Both the position numbers and the translations under genes were made by a program. Below are positions 56,908 through 64,000 of a DNA stretch of 64,000 nt, in pieces (the stretch's first letter is position 1; each line of letters starts with the position of its first letter). Under the pieces are notes generated by a model. It made no database searches. It saw only the letters and a program-made list of their open reading frames with translations, and was not told the origin of the DNA. Source of the stretch: Salinirubellus salinus (lineage in GTDB: Archaea; Halobacteriota; Halobacteria; Halobacteriales; Haloarculaceae); contig NZ_CP104003.1 of NCBI RefSeq assembly GCF_025231485.1, positions 2,480,001 to 2,544,000 on the forward strand, in the 5' to 3' direction.

Positions 56908-57651
56908 ATGTCGTCCTGCGTCGTCTGCGGCGCCGAGACCACCGTCACGGCCGCCTGCCCCCACTGCGCCGAGCCCGTCTGTGCCGAGCATCGGCCACCC
57001 GTGGCCCACGACTGCGCGGGCGTCGACGCCGAACGCACGGGCGGGTGGGTCGTGGACCTCGACGGCCCCCAACCCGACCGGTCGACGCCGGCCGACGACT
57101 CGTGGCGCGACCTGCTCCGGCCCTCCCGCGGCGGGCTGTGGCTCGCCGCGGGGACGCTGTTCGTCGTCGCGGCGGCCGTCCTCCTCGTGGGTGTCGGGGT
57201 CCCCGGCCTCGGCGGGGAGATCGTCGCGAGCGCGGGCGCCTCGAACGCGACGGCCGTCGAGCAGGCCATCGTCGCCGAGGTGAACGACGCGCGGGCGAGT
57301 CGTGACCTGCGGGAACTCGAGGCGAACGCCACGCTCGCGACGGTGGCCGAGGCGCACTCGCTCGACATGCGCGAGCGTGACTTCGTCGGCCACGAGAACC
57401 CCGACGGCGAGGGACTCGGGGCGCGGTACGCCGCCGCCGGCCTCTCGTGTCCCGGTGGGGAGAACATCTACTACGCGCCGAACGGGGCGCTCGCGGTGTC
57501 GCCGGGCGCGCTCGCCGACCACGTCGTCCGGTCGTGGCTGAACAGCGAGGGCCACCGCGAGACGCTGTTGCGCGAGCGGTTCGACCGGCAGGGCATCGCC
57601 GTCGTCTTCGGCGACGACGGGGCGGTCTGGGTGACACAGACGTTCTGCTGA
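56908..57651 (+). CDS. AN1-type zinc finger, transmembrane and CAP-domain protein
   Basis: A 247-residue protein of three parts. Residues 1-37 form an AN1-type zinc finger with Cys4, Cys7, Cys17, Cys20, Cys25, His28, His34 and Cys36 in order. One transmembrane helix spans ~84-106 ([20 protein letters not shown]). Residues ~120-247 are a CAP/SCP domain with [40 protein letters not shown] and [20 protein letters not shown]. The finger should be cytoplasmic and the CAP domain outside. CAP domains bind lipids or act in the envelope; the zinc finger may bind ubiquitin-like or other partners. ATG 56908 starts directly at the first finger. Confidence 0.87.
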   Translation: MSSCVVCGAETTVTAACPHCAEPVCAEHRPPVAHDCAGVDAERTGGWVVDLDGPQPDRSTPADDSWRDLLRPSRGGLWLAAGTLFVVAAAVLLVGVGVPGLGGEIVASAGASNATAVEQAIVAEVNDARASRDLRELEANATLATVAEAHSLDMRERDFVGHENPDGEGLGARYAAAGLSCPGGENIYYAPNGALAVSPGALADHVVRSWLNSEGHRETLLRERFDRQGIAVVFGDDGAVWVTQTFC

Positions 57652-57712
57652 GTCGGACCGTACGGCGCGACGACGGGGCGGGTTTTTCACTCGGCCGCCC
57701 GAACTGGGAGGT

Positions 57713-58837
57713 GTGAACGGAGACGGCACGCGGACCGACGGCGACGCTGGCCACACTCGCCGGGCGGTGCTGGCGGCGCTCGGGGGCGCGAGCGTCGCCC
57801 TCGCCGGCTGTGCGACCACCGCCGACCCCGCCGAGGACGGCGAGACCGGGGGCGCCGGCGACCCCGCGGGCGACGTCCAGCAGTCGGCAGTGTCGCCTTT
57901 CACCGGCGTCTACCGCGACATCGTCGACAGCGTCGTCGTCGTCCGCGGGTACGACGAGAACGGTCGGGTGGGACAGGGGTCGGGGTTCCTCGCGTTCGAC
58001 GGCGTCGTCGTGACGAACCAGCACGTCGTCGCCGGGACCGAGGAACTCGTCGTCGGATTCACCGACGGGACGACGACCGACGGCGAACTGCTCGGGGCGG
58101 ACGTCTACTCCGACCTCGCGGCCATCGAGCTGGCCGACCGCCCCGACGCCGGCGGCGGCCCGCTCCCGTTCGTCGAGGCCGAACCCCCGGTCGGGACCGA
58201 GGTACTCGCGGTGGGCGCTCCGTTCGGACTCGGGGAGTCCGCGTCCGCCGGTATCGTCTCGGGCGTCGACCGGCCGCTCCCCTCACAGACCGGGTTCTCC
58301 GTGGCCGACACGGTCCAGACGGACGCGGCGGTCAACCCCGGCAACTCCGGGGGTCCGCTCGTCACCACGGACGGCGAGGTGGTGGGCGTCATCTCGGCGG
58401 GCGGCGGCGAGAACATCGCGTTCGGCATCAGTGCCGCGCTCGTCCAGCGCGTGGTGCCGGCGCTCGTCGAGGACGGCGAGTACGACCACTCCTACATGGG
58501 CATCGGTCTGACCGAGGTGACCCCGCCGCTGGTGCGGGCCAACGGCTTCGACCGCTCGACCGGCGTCTACGTCGACGCGGTGCTGGAGGGTGGGCCCTCC
58601 GACGGCACCCTCCGGGGGAGCACCGGTCGGGGCGAGGCGCTCGGGGTCCGGGTGCCGACCGGCGGTGACCTGATAATCGGGCTGGACGGCCGGACGGTCC
58701 GGTCGCTGGGCGACCTCTCGACGCACCTCGCGTTGCGCACCTCGCCGGGCGACGTCCTCTCCGTCAGCCTCGTCCGCGACGGGGAGCGCCGCGACCTCTC
58801 GATGACGCTCGGCGAGCGGCCGCCGCCGACCGGGTGA
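57713..58837 (+). CDS. HtrA/DegP-type serine protease, Tat lipoprotein
   Basis: A 374-residue exported protease. The N-terminus has a twin-arginine signal (Arg16-Arg17, TRRAVLAALGGASVALAGC) ending in a lipobox with Cys33, so the protein is anchored to the membrane on its outer side. Trypsin-like residues are His104 (TNQHVV), Asp134 (SDLAAIEL) and Ser212 (NPGNSGGPLV). A C-terminal PDZ domain follows (~255-365, YMGIGLTEVTPPLVRANGF ... VLSVSLVRDGERRDLSM). The role is envelope protein quality control. The GTG at 57713 is the only start near the signal. The small zinc-ribbon gene follows after 4 bases. Confidence 0.92.
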   Translation: MNGDGTRTDGDAGHTRRAVLAALGGASVALAGCATTADPAEDGETGGAGDPAGDVQQSAVSPFTGVYRDIVDSVVVVRGYDENGRVGQGSGFLAFDGVVVTNQHVVAGTEELVVGFTDGTTTDGELLGADVYSDLAAIELADRPDAGGGPLPFVEAEPPVGTEVLAVGAPFGLGESASAGIVSGVDRPLPSQTGFSVADTVQTDAAVNPGNSGGPLVTTDGEVVGVISAGGGENIAFGISAALVQRVVPALVEDGEYDHSYMGIGLTEVTPPLVRANGFDRSTGVYVDAVLEGGPSDGTLRGSTGRGEALGVRVPTGGDLIIGLDGRTVRSLGDLSTHLALRTSPGDVLSVSLVRDGERRDLSMTLGERPPPTG

Positions 58838-58841
58838 GCCG

Positions 58842-59021
58842 ATGCCCGGGGCACCCGAACGGGCCGGACCGTTCGACTGCGAGTGTGGCGCCTGCGTGTC
58901 CCGTGAGGCCGCCAGTCGGACCGAGACGTACGGTGGGCTGGACCCGACGAAGTGGCAGACGCTCTGCTGTCCCGAGTGTGGCCGGCGGCTGAAGACCGTC
59001 TTCGTCGGCGGCGAGGGCTGA
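58842..59021 (+). CDS. 59-residue zinc-ribbon protein
   Basis: Translated from ATG 58842, 4 bases after the HtrA stop: MPGAPERAGPFDCECGACVS, then ...LCCPECGRRLKTVFVGGEG. Five or six cysteines (Cys13, Cys15, Cys18, Cys42, Cys43, Cys46) can form a zinc ribbon of the CxC-xx-C / C-xx-C type. The close spacing indicates co-transcription with the protease. It is too short for standard gene thresholds and might be missed. No function recognised. Confidence 0.68.
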   Translation: MPGAPERAGPFDCECGACVSREAASRTETYGGLDPTKWQTLCCPECGRRLKTVFVGGEG

Positions 59022-59104
59022 GTCGCTCCCGTGACGGACGGTCTCGAGTTCGGGAGTCGTGAGATTCACCTAGTCTGAGCGACAAGTTCAAATACTCCCG
59101 CGTC

Positions 59105-59540
59105 CTCTGTTCGTGTTGCCCTGCGAGGACGCAGGGGGACATCGGACGCCGAGCGAGCGACTCACGTCACTCGCGAGGGAGAGGTCACAACCGAAGACCC
59201 GGTAACACGGGCACGAGGTCACGGCCTCGAAGGAGAACCGAACCGTCCCAGCGCCCGACCACCGCGGCGGTCGGGGACGAAGGCCGAGTACCGGACCACC
59301 CGTGAGGGGAGTTCGCGAAAGGGAGCCGAACGGACATGTGGGTGCAAACCCCACTGGAATCGGCGGGGCTGACGCGTATACGCGTCGAACCGTCGAACAG
59401 GGCCGTGCAAGTCGGCCGGAAGTCCCAGTACGCACCCGGGCCGTGCGGGACGGGGAAAACGTCACCCGTCCGACCCCAAACTGCCGTCCTCGTGGGATTC
59501 TGCAGTCGATTCCACCCCGAGCGGCGACGCCGCCGGGGGT
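59105..59540 (+). ncRNA. Candidate structured RNA of about 430 nt, unassigned
   Basis: The 551-base gap 59022-59572 has no convincing gene but several perfect or near-perfect stems: GCGTCCTC/GAGGACGC (59100-59107/59125-59132) that excludes CCCTGC/GCAGGG (59119-59124/59131-59136); CCCGACC/GGTCGGG (59254-59260/59269-59275); the palindrome GACGCGTATACGCGTC (59371-59386); GGACGGG/CCCGTCC (59448-59454/59465-59471); and a terminal hairpin ACCCC..GCGGC/GCCGC..GGGGT (59514-59540). TTCAAATA (59087-59094) is a TATA-like element. The frame across it is poor in haloarchaeal acid residues. I found no RNase P (GAGGAAAGTC) or SRP (GGTCAGG...GGAAGG) hallmark. Ends are estimates. Confidence 0.42.
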
Positions 59541-59572
59541 GCCTTCTTGTGACCACCGAACGACGTGTCGGT

Positions 59573-60403
59573 ATGGACCCGACGTTCGACATCGGCGGCG
59601 ACACTGTGAACCGACTGGGGTTCGGCGCGATGCGGCTCTGCGGCCCGAACATCCTCGGTTCACCCGAGGACGAGGCCGAGGCCAGGCGCGTCCTCCGCCG
59701 GGCGGTTGAACTCGGCGTCGACTTCGTCGACACCGCGGACTCCTACGGACCGGGAGTCTCCGAGCGGCTCATCGGCGAGGAACTGGACCTCACCGGCGAC
59801 GACTCGGACGTGTTCGTGGCCACGAAGGCCGGCCTCCTGCGGAACGCGAGCGGCGAGTGGCTCCGACACGGCGACCCGGACTACGTCCGGAACCAGGTGC
59901 TCGTGAGCCGCGACCGTCTCGGCGTCGACACCATCGACCTCTACCAGTACCACGCGCCCGACGAGGACGTCCCGTTCGAGGACGCGGTGACGACGTTCGC
60001 CGAGCTCAAGGACGAGGGGTTCGTCCGGCACGTCGGGCTCTCGAACGTCACCGTCGAGCAACTGGAGACGGCCCGGGAGATCGTCGACGTCGCCACCGTC
60101 CAGAACCAGTACAACGTCGGCAACCGGGCCGACGAGGCCGTCCTCGAGGCCTGCGAGGAGCACGACGTGGGGTTCGTCCCGTACTTCCCCGTCGGCGCGG
60201 GGAACCTCGACGACGTGGCCGGCGTGCGCGAGGTGGCCGAGCGCCACGACACCACCGTCTACCAGGTGGCGCTGGCGTGGTTGCTCCACCACTCGCCCGT
60301 GACGCTCCCCATCCCGGGCACCTCCTCCGTCGCCCACCTGGAGGAGAACGTGGCCGCCGCCGACCTCGAACTGACCGACGAGGACCTCGCGCTGCTGGAC
60401 TGA
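59573..60403 (+). CDS. Aldo/keto reductase
   Basis: A 276-residue NADP-dependent oxidoreductase with a TIM barrel. Catalytic residues appear in FVDTADSYGPGVSERLIGEE (Asp and Tyr), ATKAGLLR (Lys) and YQYHAPDEDVPFE (His). The cofactor-binding end has LPIPGTSSVAHLEENVAAAD. The ATG at 59573 gives the usual start (MDPTFDIGGDTVNRLGFGAM); the open frame upstream crosses the candidate RNA and is rejected. Substrate is unknown; a role in small aldehyde reduction is typical. Confidence 0.9.
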   Translation: MDPTFDIGGDTVNRLGFGAMRLCGPNILGSPEDEAEARRVLRRAVELGVDFVDTADSYGPGVSERLIGEELDLTGDDSDVFVATKAGLLRNASGEWLRHGDPDYVRNQVLVSRDRLGVDTIDLYQYHAPDEDVPFEDAVTTFAELKDEGFVRHVGLSNVTVEQLETAREIVDVATVQNQYNVGNRADEAVLEACEEHDVGFVPYFPVGAGNLDDVAGVREVAERHDTTVYQVALAWLLHHSPVTLPIPGTSSVAHLEENVAAADLELTDEDLALLD

Positions 60404-60466
60404 ACGGTCGGCGGTCGGCGGGTGCCCGAGAAACGGTTATCCCGGCCGGCGTCCTCCGACCGTCCG

Positions 60467-61309
60467 ATGCGAGAGACGTTCCGGGAGGGCCGACTCACGA
60501 CTCGCGCGCTCCGGCGCGGGGTCCGGACACACCCCGGTGAGACGTACGCCGGCGGTGGCGACCCGGCGTTGCTCGACCTCGTCACCGAGCCGTTCGACGG
60601 CGTCGCCGACACGCGCGAGCGACTGCTGGCGCTGGAGCGGGCGCTCCGCGAGCGCGAGGACGGCCGGGCGGCGTTCCTGACCGTCTACGCCCGCGTGACG
60701 AGTGCCGTCGAGGCGGGCGTCGACGACGGTCGGTTCGCCGACCCCCACTGGGTCGCCCGCTACCTCGTCGCGTTCGCCGACCACTACCGGCGGGCGTTCG
60801 ACGCGTTCGAGCGCGGTGACCTGCGGCGGGTGCCCGACCCGTGGCAACTGGCGTTCGACCGGGCGTGCTCGCCCGACACGCTCGTCCTGCAGGACGTCCT
60901 CCTCGGTGTCAACGCGCACGTCAACTACGACCTCGCGCTGGCGCTGCACGACGTCGGTATCGACCCGGAGCGGCCGCGAAAGCGGGCCGACCACCGGGCC
61001 ATCAACGAGACGCTGGCGTCGCTCGTCGACGAGGAGCAGGAGCTGCTCGCGGCCCGCTACGCCCCCGGTATCGCCGACATCGACGCCTCGCTCGGACGGC
61101 TGGACGAGGCGCTCTCGATGTTCACGCTGCGACAGGGCCGGCGCCACGCGTGGCGTGGGGCGGTGGCGCTCTCGCTCGGGCGGCGGGTCGAACGGCCGGT
61201 GAAGTGGACGCTGAACGCCGTCTCGCTCGGGACGGCGAGCGCCGTCCTCGCGCCGACGTGGGACGAGCGGGTCGCCGCCCGACTCCGGGCGGCCGAACGC
61301 GGTGCCTGA
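60467..61309 (+). CDS. DUF5995 family protein
   Basis: A 280-residue soluble, mostly helical protein matching DUF5995: FLTVYARVTSAVEAG, WVARYLVAFADHYRRAFDAF, the conserved LVLQDVLLGVNAHVNYDLAL (metal or ligand helix) and a C-terminal hydrophobic stretch near 235-265. The family is known from bacteria and archaea but its role is unknown. Start: ATG 60467; a GTG at 60422 would add residues overlapping the TATA-like GGTTATCCC (60435-60443). Confidence 0.82.
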   Translation: MRETFREGRLTTRALRRGVRTHPGETYAGGGDPALLDLVTEPFDGVADTRERLLALERALREREDGRAAFLTVYARVTSAVEAGVDDGRFADPHWVARYLVAFADHYRRAFDAFERGDLRRVPDPWQLAFDRACSPDTLVLQDVLLGVNAHVNYDLALALHDVGIDPERPRKRADHRAINETLASLVDEEQELLAARYAPGIADIDASLGRLDEALSMFTLRQGRRHAWRGAVALSLGRRVERPVKWTLNAVSLGTASAVLAPTWDERVAARLRAAERGA

Positions 61310-61313
61310 CGAG

Positions 61314-61571
61314 TCAGGCCGGCACCAGCAGCCGCCACTTGCCCGATTCCTTCCAGACGAACCGGTCGGGGAGCGCGTCGAACAGCTCCTCGACGCCCGC
61401 GTACTCCACGGAGGCGAACGTCGCCAGCACGTTCAGGTTCCCCCCGTGTGGGTTCGCGAGGAACGCCTCCACCGCGTCGCGTTCGTGTCGTTCGAGGCCA
61501 GCCAGCAGCCCCACCGTGGCGGCCGTCCCCATCCGCGTCATCTCCAACCCCTTCGTCACTAGCTGGAACAT
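61314..61571 (-). CDS. 85-residue hypothetical protein
   Basis: A small soluble protein with helices around LLAGLERHERDAVEAFLANP and VEYAGVEELFDALPDRFVW and a final strand GKWRLLVPA. I do not recognise the family; the spacing resembles a winged-helix or small alpha/beta fold, but this is weak. ATG 61571 is preceded by ACTATTTAGT (minus strand, ~61594-61603), well placed as a TATA box, which supports the gene. It is convergent with DUF5995 (4 bases between stops). Confidence 0.62.
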   Translation of the reverse strand: MFQLVTKGLEMTRMGTAATVGLLAGLERHERDAVEAFLANPHGGNLNVLATFASVEYAGVEELFDALPDRFVWKESGKWRLLVPA

Positions 61572-61687
61572 ACCACACCAGACGGCTATCCCCGACTAAA
61601 TAGTTGTGTCGCGTTCGCGCACGAGACGCCACCAGCTCCGGGACGTCGACCGTGAGTTTTCCCGACTGCGAGCCCTATCCCGGCGCG

Positions 61688-62020
61688 ATGACGGACGACA
61701 GCACACCCGAAGACGCGGAGACGAAGACGAGCGAGCCAGCCGACGAGTCGCCGGAGCGGACGCTCATCCGCTCCGGTCGCGACTTCGAACAGGAGTACCG
61801 GGTGAGCGCCGCCGAGGCCGGCGAGTTCCTCGTGAAACTCGGCGAGCAGCTGCAGGCGGGCGACGAACTCACCCTCCGGACCGACGAGTGGGAACTGCCG
61901 TTCCGGTTCGGCGAACCCGTGGAACTGGAGGTGGACTACGAGGGCGTCGGCGAACCGGAGCTGGAGATCGAGGTGGAGATTCCCGGTCGGAGCGACGAAG
62001 AGGCGCCCGACGTGGTCTGA
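61688..62020 (+). CDS. amphi-Trp domain protein
   Basis: A 110-residue acidic protein. After an acidic disordered N-terminus (residues 1-30) it has the amphi-Trp pattern: ERTLIRSGRDFEQEYRVSAA, EAGEFLVKLGEQLQAGDELT and LRTDEWELPFRFGEPVELEV, with alternating hydrophobic strands. The family is common in Halobacteria and unassigned. ATG 61688 is the natural start, since the upstream frame adds only random residues. It is convergent with the DoxX gene (6 bases between stops). Confidence 0.85.
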   Translation: MTDDSTPEDAETKTSEPADESPERTLIRSGRDFEQEYRVSAAEAGEFLVKLGEQLQAGDELTLRTDEWELPFRFGEPVELEVDYEGVGEPELEIEVEIPGRSDEEAPDVV

Positions 62021-62026
62021 GCGCGG

Positions 62027-62443
62027 TCAGTCCTCGTCCTCGCCGGTGTACCACCACGCCCACGCGATCAGAACGGCCTGTAGCGGTAGCCGCGCCCAGA
62101 GCGCCGCGTCGGGGGCCTCGCGCAGGAACTCGGGCGCCCCCGAGAGGTCCGGGTCGCCGACGGCCATGTAGACGTTCGCGGGGAAGACGGCCAGCAGGGT
62201 CACCACCAGCCCCCACGCCGAGACCCGACGGGTCCGCTCGAACAGCACACCGAGCCCGAAGCCCGCCTCCATCACGCCCGTGAGGTAGACGAGCGTGCGC
62301 TTCGCCGGGAGCTGTGGTGGGACGACGCGTTCGTAGGCGTCCGGCACGACGAAGTGGAGGACGCCGGCGACGACGTAGGTGAGTCCCATCGCGTACCGGA
62401 GCGGGGAACGGAGGCGTGCGAGCGGACCGGGGGAGTCTCCCAT
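62027..62443 (-). CDS. DoxX-like membrane protein
   Basis: A 138-residue four-helix membrane protein: SPLRYAMGLTYVVAGVLHF, VYLTGVMEAGFGLGVLFERT, WGLVVTLLAVFPANVYMAVG and PLQAVLIAWAWWYTGEDED. This matches the DoxX/DoxD-like family, which is linked to thiol or quinone oxidation in some organisms. Function here is not known. The ATG at 62443 is preferred over a frame running upstream. Divergent from the ABC solute-binding gene with 271 bases between starts. Confidence 0.85.
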   Translation of the reverse strand: MGDSPGPLARLRSPLRYAMGLTYVVAGVLHFVVPDAYERVVPPQLPAKRTLVYLTGVMEAGFGLGVLFERTRRVSAWGLVVTLLAVFPANVYMAVGDPDLSGAPEFLREAPDAALWARLPLQAVLIAWAWWYTGEDED

Positions 62444-62648
62444 CGAGCGGGGAGTCGCCCGGTGGCGCAAAGAGCGTTGTCCCGGCCATCGCCGGCGGCT
62501 CGTCGGGAGCCCGGACGAGCCGCGTGCGGGACCGGCCGAGACCGGCGCGACGCGACGTGAGCACGGACACTTCCGGTCGTACGGTGTCGAACGACACTGG
62601 CGAAACAACGGTAGCCGGGGCCGCAGAACCGCTTTACGGTGGTAAGCA

Positions 62649-62701
62649 GACTATCGCGTTATTAAAACACTATGGCATACATTTATGACGCTCCGATAGT
62701 C
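62649..62701 (+). promoter_or_regulatory. Promoter of the ABC solute-binding gene flanked by an inverted repeat
   Basis: GACTATCG (62649-62656) and CGATAGTC (62694-62701) are perfect reverse complements 37 bases apart. Between them lies an AT-rich core with TTTATG (62682-62687), about 30 bases before the ATG at 62715. The right arm sits near the expected transcription start, so the repeat is a candidate operator for a sugar-responsive regulator. Confidence 0.45.
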
Positions 62702-62714
62702 AGTACGGGTGACA

Positions 62715-64000
62715 ATGGTTGACAACCAGCAAGACGTGGTGCCGGACGACATCGACGACGAGTGGTCGCTGAGCAGACGGCGGGCACTGGCTACGGCAGC
62801 GGCACTCGGTGTGTCCGGGCTCGCGGGCTGTACTGGCGGCAACGACGACGGTGGTGGCGGCGGCGATAACGACGGTGACGGTGGCGGTGACGACGGTGGC
62901 GGTGGCGGTGACGACGGTGACGGCGACGGCGGTGACACGGAGGCGCCCGGTGGTGAGTTCCTCTTCCTCACGGACTACAACAACGAGGCGTGGCAGGCGA
63001 AGTGGGAGGACAACCTCGTCCCCGCGTTCGAGGACCAGTCGAACTACGAGGTACGGATGGAGTACTCGGGGTTCTCCGGCAGTCAGGAGAACCGGCTGGC
63101 GAACCTCGTCCAGTCGGGTGACCCGCCCGCACTCCAGTCCTCGACGTTCGAGCAGGTCGGTGACCTGTGGGCCTCGGGCCAGCTCTCGAACGTCGGCGAC
63201 GTGGTGGCGGCCGCCGAGGAGACCAGCGGCGAACTCATCGGCCGGCCGTACCACGAGGGCGAGGACTACTGGGAGTTCCCCCACGGCGCGTACGTCGGGA
63301 CGTTCATGTACCGGACCGACGTGTACGACGAACTCGGGCTAGAGGTCCCCACCTCGTTCCAGGGGGTCCTCGAGAACGCCCGCATCATCGACGAGTCCGA
63401 CCTCGACATCCGGGGGTACGGGCTGGCCGGCTCGAAGGTGGGGAAGGCCCACGACGAGTTCCAGACCTACCTCGCGAACATGGGGGTGAGCGAACTCCGG
63501 TTCGTGAACCCGGACGCGGAGAACCTCGCCGAGGCGGAGGTCGAGGTCTGGTTCCCGGAGGAGGAGATCGTCACGTTGCTGGAGTTCCAGAAGGAGCTCT
63601 CGCAGTACTCCCCGGACCCGACCGGCATCGGCTGGGGGAGCTCCATCCGGAACTACATCGGCGGGCAGTTCGCCCAGCAGTACCACCTGAACTCCTGGCC
63701 GGCGGGCGCCGCGGCCGGCGCCGGCGTCGACGCCATCGCGGAGAACACCGCCGTCGCGCCGATGCCGCTCTGGGAGGAGGGTGGCATCACCAAGGAGGAC
63801 TCGATGCTGTCGAACCCGACGATGGACGGCCACCACCTGTTCGAGGAGGCCACCGCCCGCGAGGGCGGCCGCAGGTTCCTCGAGTTCCTCTACGCCGACG
63901 ACCAGGAGCGTGGCGCCCGGATGTACGAGACCGAGCCGACCCGGTTCCTGCCCGCCTACGGCGACATCATCACCTCGGAGACGTTCGAGAGCTACCAGCT
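62715..64000 (+). CDS. ABC transporter solute-binding lipoprotein (family 1), partial
   Basis: Runs off the right edge after 428 codons. The N-terminus has a Tat signal (Arg21-Arg23, SRRRALATAAALGVSGLAGC) with lipobox Cys39, then a Gly/Asp linker (42-75, repeated GGGDDG). The following EFLFLTDYNNEAWQAKWEDN starts a carbohydrate-type periplasmic-binding fold; MEYSGFSGSQENRLANLVQS, DPPALQSSTFEQVGDLWASG and WEFPHGAYVGTFMYRTDVYD are family 1 signatures. The permease and ATPase genes are presumably downstream, outside the window. Substrate likely a sugar or oligosaccharide. ATG 62715 is the only start ahead of the signal. Confidence 0.9.
   Translation, partial: MVDNQQDVVPDDIDDEWSLSRRRALATAAALGVSGLAGCTGGNDDGGGGGDNDGDGGGDDGGGGGDDGDGDGGDTEAPGGEFLFLTDYNNEAWQAKWEDNLVPAFEDQSNYEVRMEYSGFSGSQENRLANLVQSGDPPALQSSTFEQVGDLWASGQLSNVGDVVAAAEETSGELIGRPYHEGEDYWEFPHGAYVGTFMYRTDVYDELGLEVPTSFQGVLENARIIDESDLDIRGYGLAGSKVGKAHDEFQTYLANMGVSELRFVNPDAENLAEAEVEVWFPEEEIVTLLEFQKELSQYSPDPTGIGWGSSIRNYIGGQFAQQYHLNSWPAGAAAGAGVDAIAENTAVAPMPLWEEGGITKEDSMLSNPTMDGHHLFEEATAREGGRRFLEFLYADDQERGARMYETEPTRFLPAYGDIITSETFESYQ

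Noticed and set aside
59330-59450. Group II intron or cobalamin riboswitch
   Set aside because: GTGGGTGCAAACCCCAC and GCCGTGCAAGTCGGC recall such RNAs, but there is no domain V hairpin, reverse transcriptase or B12-box (GCCACTG).
59105-59540. RNase P RNA or SRP RNA
   Set aside because: The size and isolation fit, but I could not find the universally conserved GAGGAAAGTC/ACAGAA elements of RNase P RNA or the GGTCAGG...GGAAGG...AGCAG core of SRP helix 8 on either strand.
59336-59572. N-terminal extension of the aldo/keto reductase
   Set aside because: The frame is open but encodes Arg/Pro/Ser-rich residues without homology, and the ATG at 59573 gives the standard first strand.
1-64000. tRNA or rRNA genes
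   Set aside because: I scanned for T-loop GGTTCRANYCC with matching acceptor stems and for rRNA landmarks and found none. A tRNAscan-SE and Infernal run would settle it.
1-64000. CRISPR arrays, insertion sequences or integrated virus
   Set aside because: No regularly spaced repeats with unique spacers, no transposase- or integrase-like protein, no terminal inverted repeats with target duplications. The dispersed element at 33-48 kb encodes nothing.

Overview
The window is chromosomal DNA of a halophilic archaeon (class Halobacteria). The evidence is very high GC, acidic proteomes, leaderless-looking archaeal promoters with TATA-like boxes about 27 bases before starts, and a purely archaeal information-processing set: aIF6, L31e and L39e ribosomal proteins, TBP, the RfcC clamp-loader subunit, XPD-type helicase, archaeal tRNA-m2G10 methyltransferase, class I Ile- and Leu-tRNA synthetases. 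I cannot name the genus from sequence alone. I saw no tRNA, rRNA, CRISPR array, insertion sequence or phage module; it reads as core genome with some accessory secreted-protein genes.

Layout. 0-3 kb: ribosomal L39e-L31e-aIF6 operon (aIF6 cut by the left edge), a ZIP metal transporter with an operator-like inverted repeat on its promoter, and an RNA 2',3'-cyclic phosphodiesterase. 3-15 kb: TPR/DUF424 pair, an enolase-superfamily enzyme, threonine synthase, a large predicted esterase, SerA, an XPD-like helicase, a cation-diffusion-facilitator transporter and a YfcE-like phosphoesterase. 15-20 kb: a membrane-anchored winged-helix regulator, a DehI-like protein, an MFS transporter, a hotdog thioesterase and a uracil-DNA glycosylase. 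20-33 kb: IleS, histidine kinase, PRPP synthetase, glutaredoxin-like protein, an arylsulfotransferase-like secreted protein, RfcC, a degenerate HAD protein, TrmG10, TBP and HisG. 33-40 kb: an SAH/MTA-type deaminase and S-adenosylhomocysteine hydrolase flank a divergent pair of surface proteins (type IV pilin-like, and a repeat protein with an Asp-rich tail). 40-48 kb: LeuS, then two tandem secreted proteins that join calcium-binding TSP3-type repeats to an HExxH metalloprotease-like domain, then a UPF0200/UPF0201 fusion. 48-56 kb: a heme-b/molybdopterin fusion oxidoreductase, a CBS-MaoC fusion, a GATE-type membrane protein, a methyltransferase, a ubiquitin-like beta-grasp protein ending in Cys-Cys rather than Gly-Gly, a Bat-type regulator and a second THUMP methyltransferase. 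56-64 kb: Upp, an AN1-TM-CAP protein, a Tat lipoprotein HtrA-like protease, a small zinc-ribbon protein, a 0.5 kb structured non-coding region that may be an orphan RNA, aldo/keto reductase, DUF5995, amphi-Trp and DoxX proteins, and the start of an ABC transporter solute-binding lipoprotein.

Functional links. PRPP made by Prs (25 kb) is consumed by HisG (32 kb) and Upp (56 kb). The deaminase at 33.6 kb and AhcY at 38.2 kb both handle S-adenosylhomocysteine, so the several SAM-dependent methyltransferases here feed them. Five or six secreted or surface proteins (26.5, 34.9, 36.3, 43.8, 45.7 and 57.7 kb) suggest investment in the cell envelope.

The least explained items are the candidate RNA at 59.1-59.5 kb, the paired TSP3-zincins, the Cys-Cys-tailed beta-grasp protein, and two families of intergenic repeats with conserved cores.
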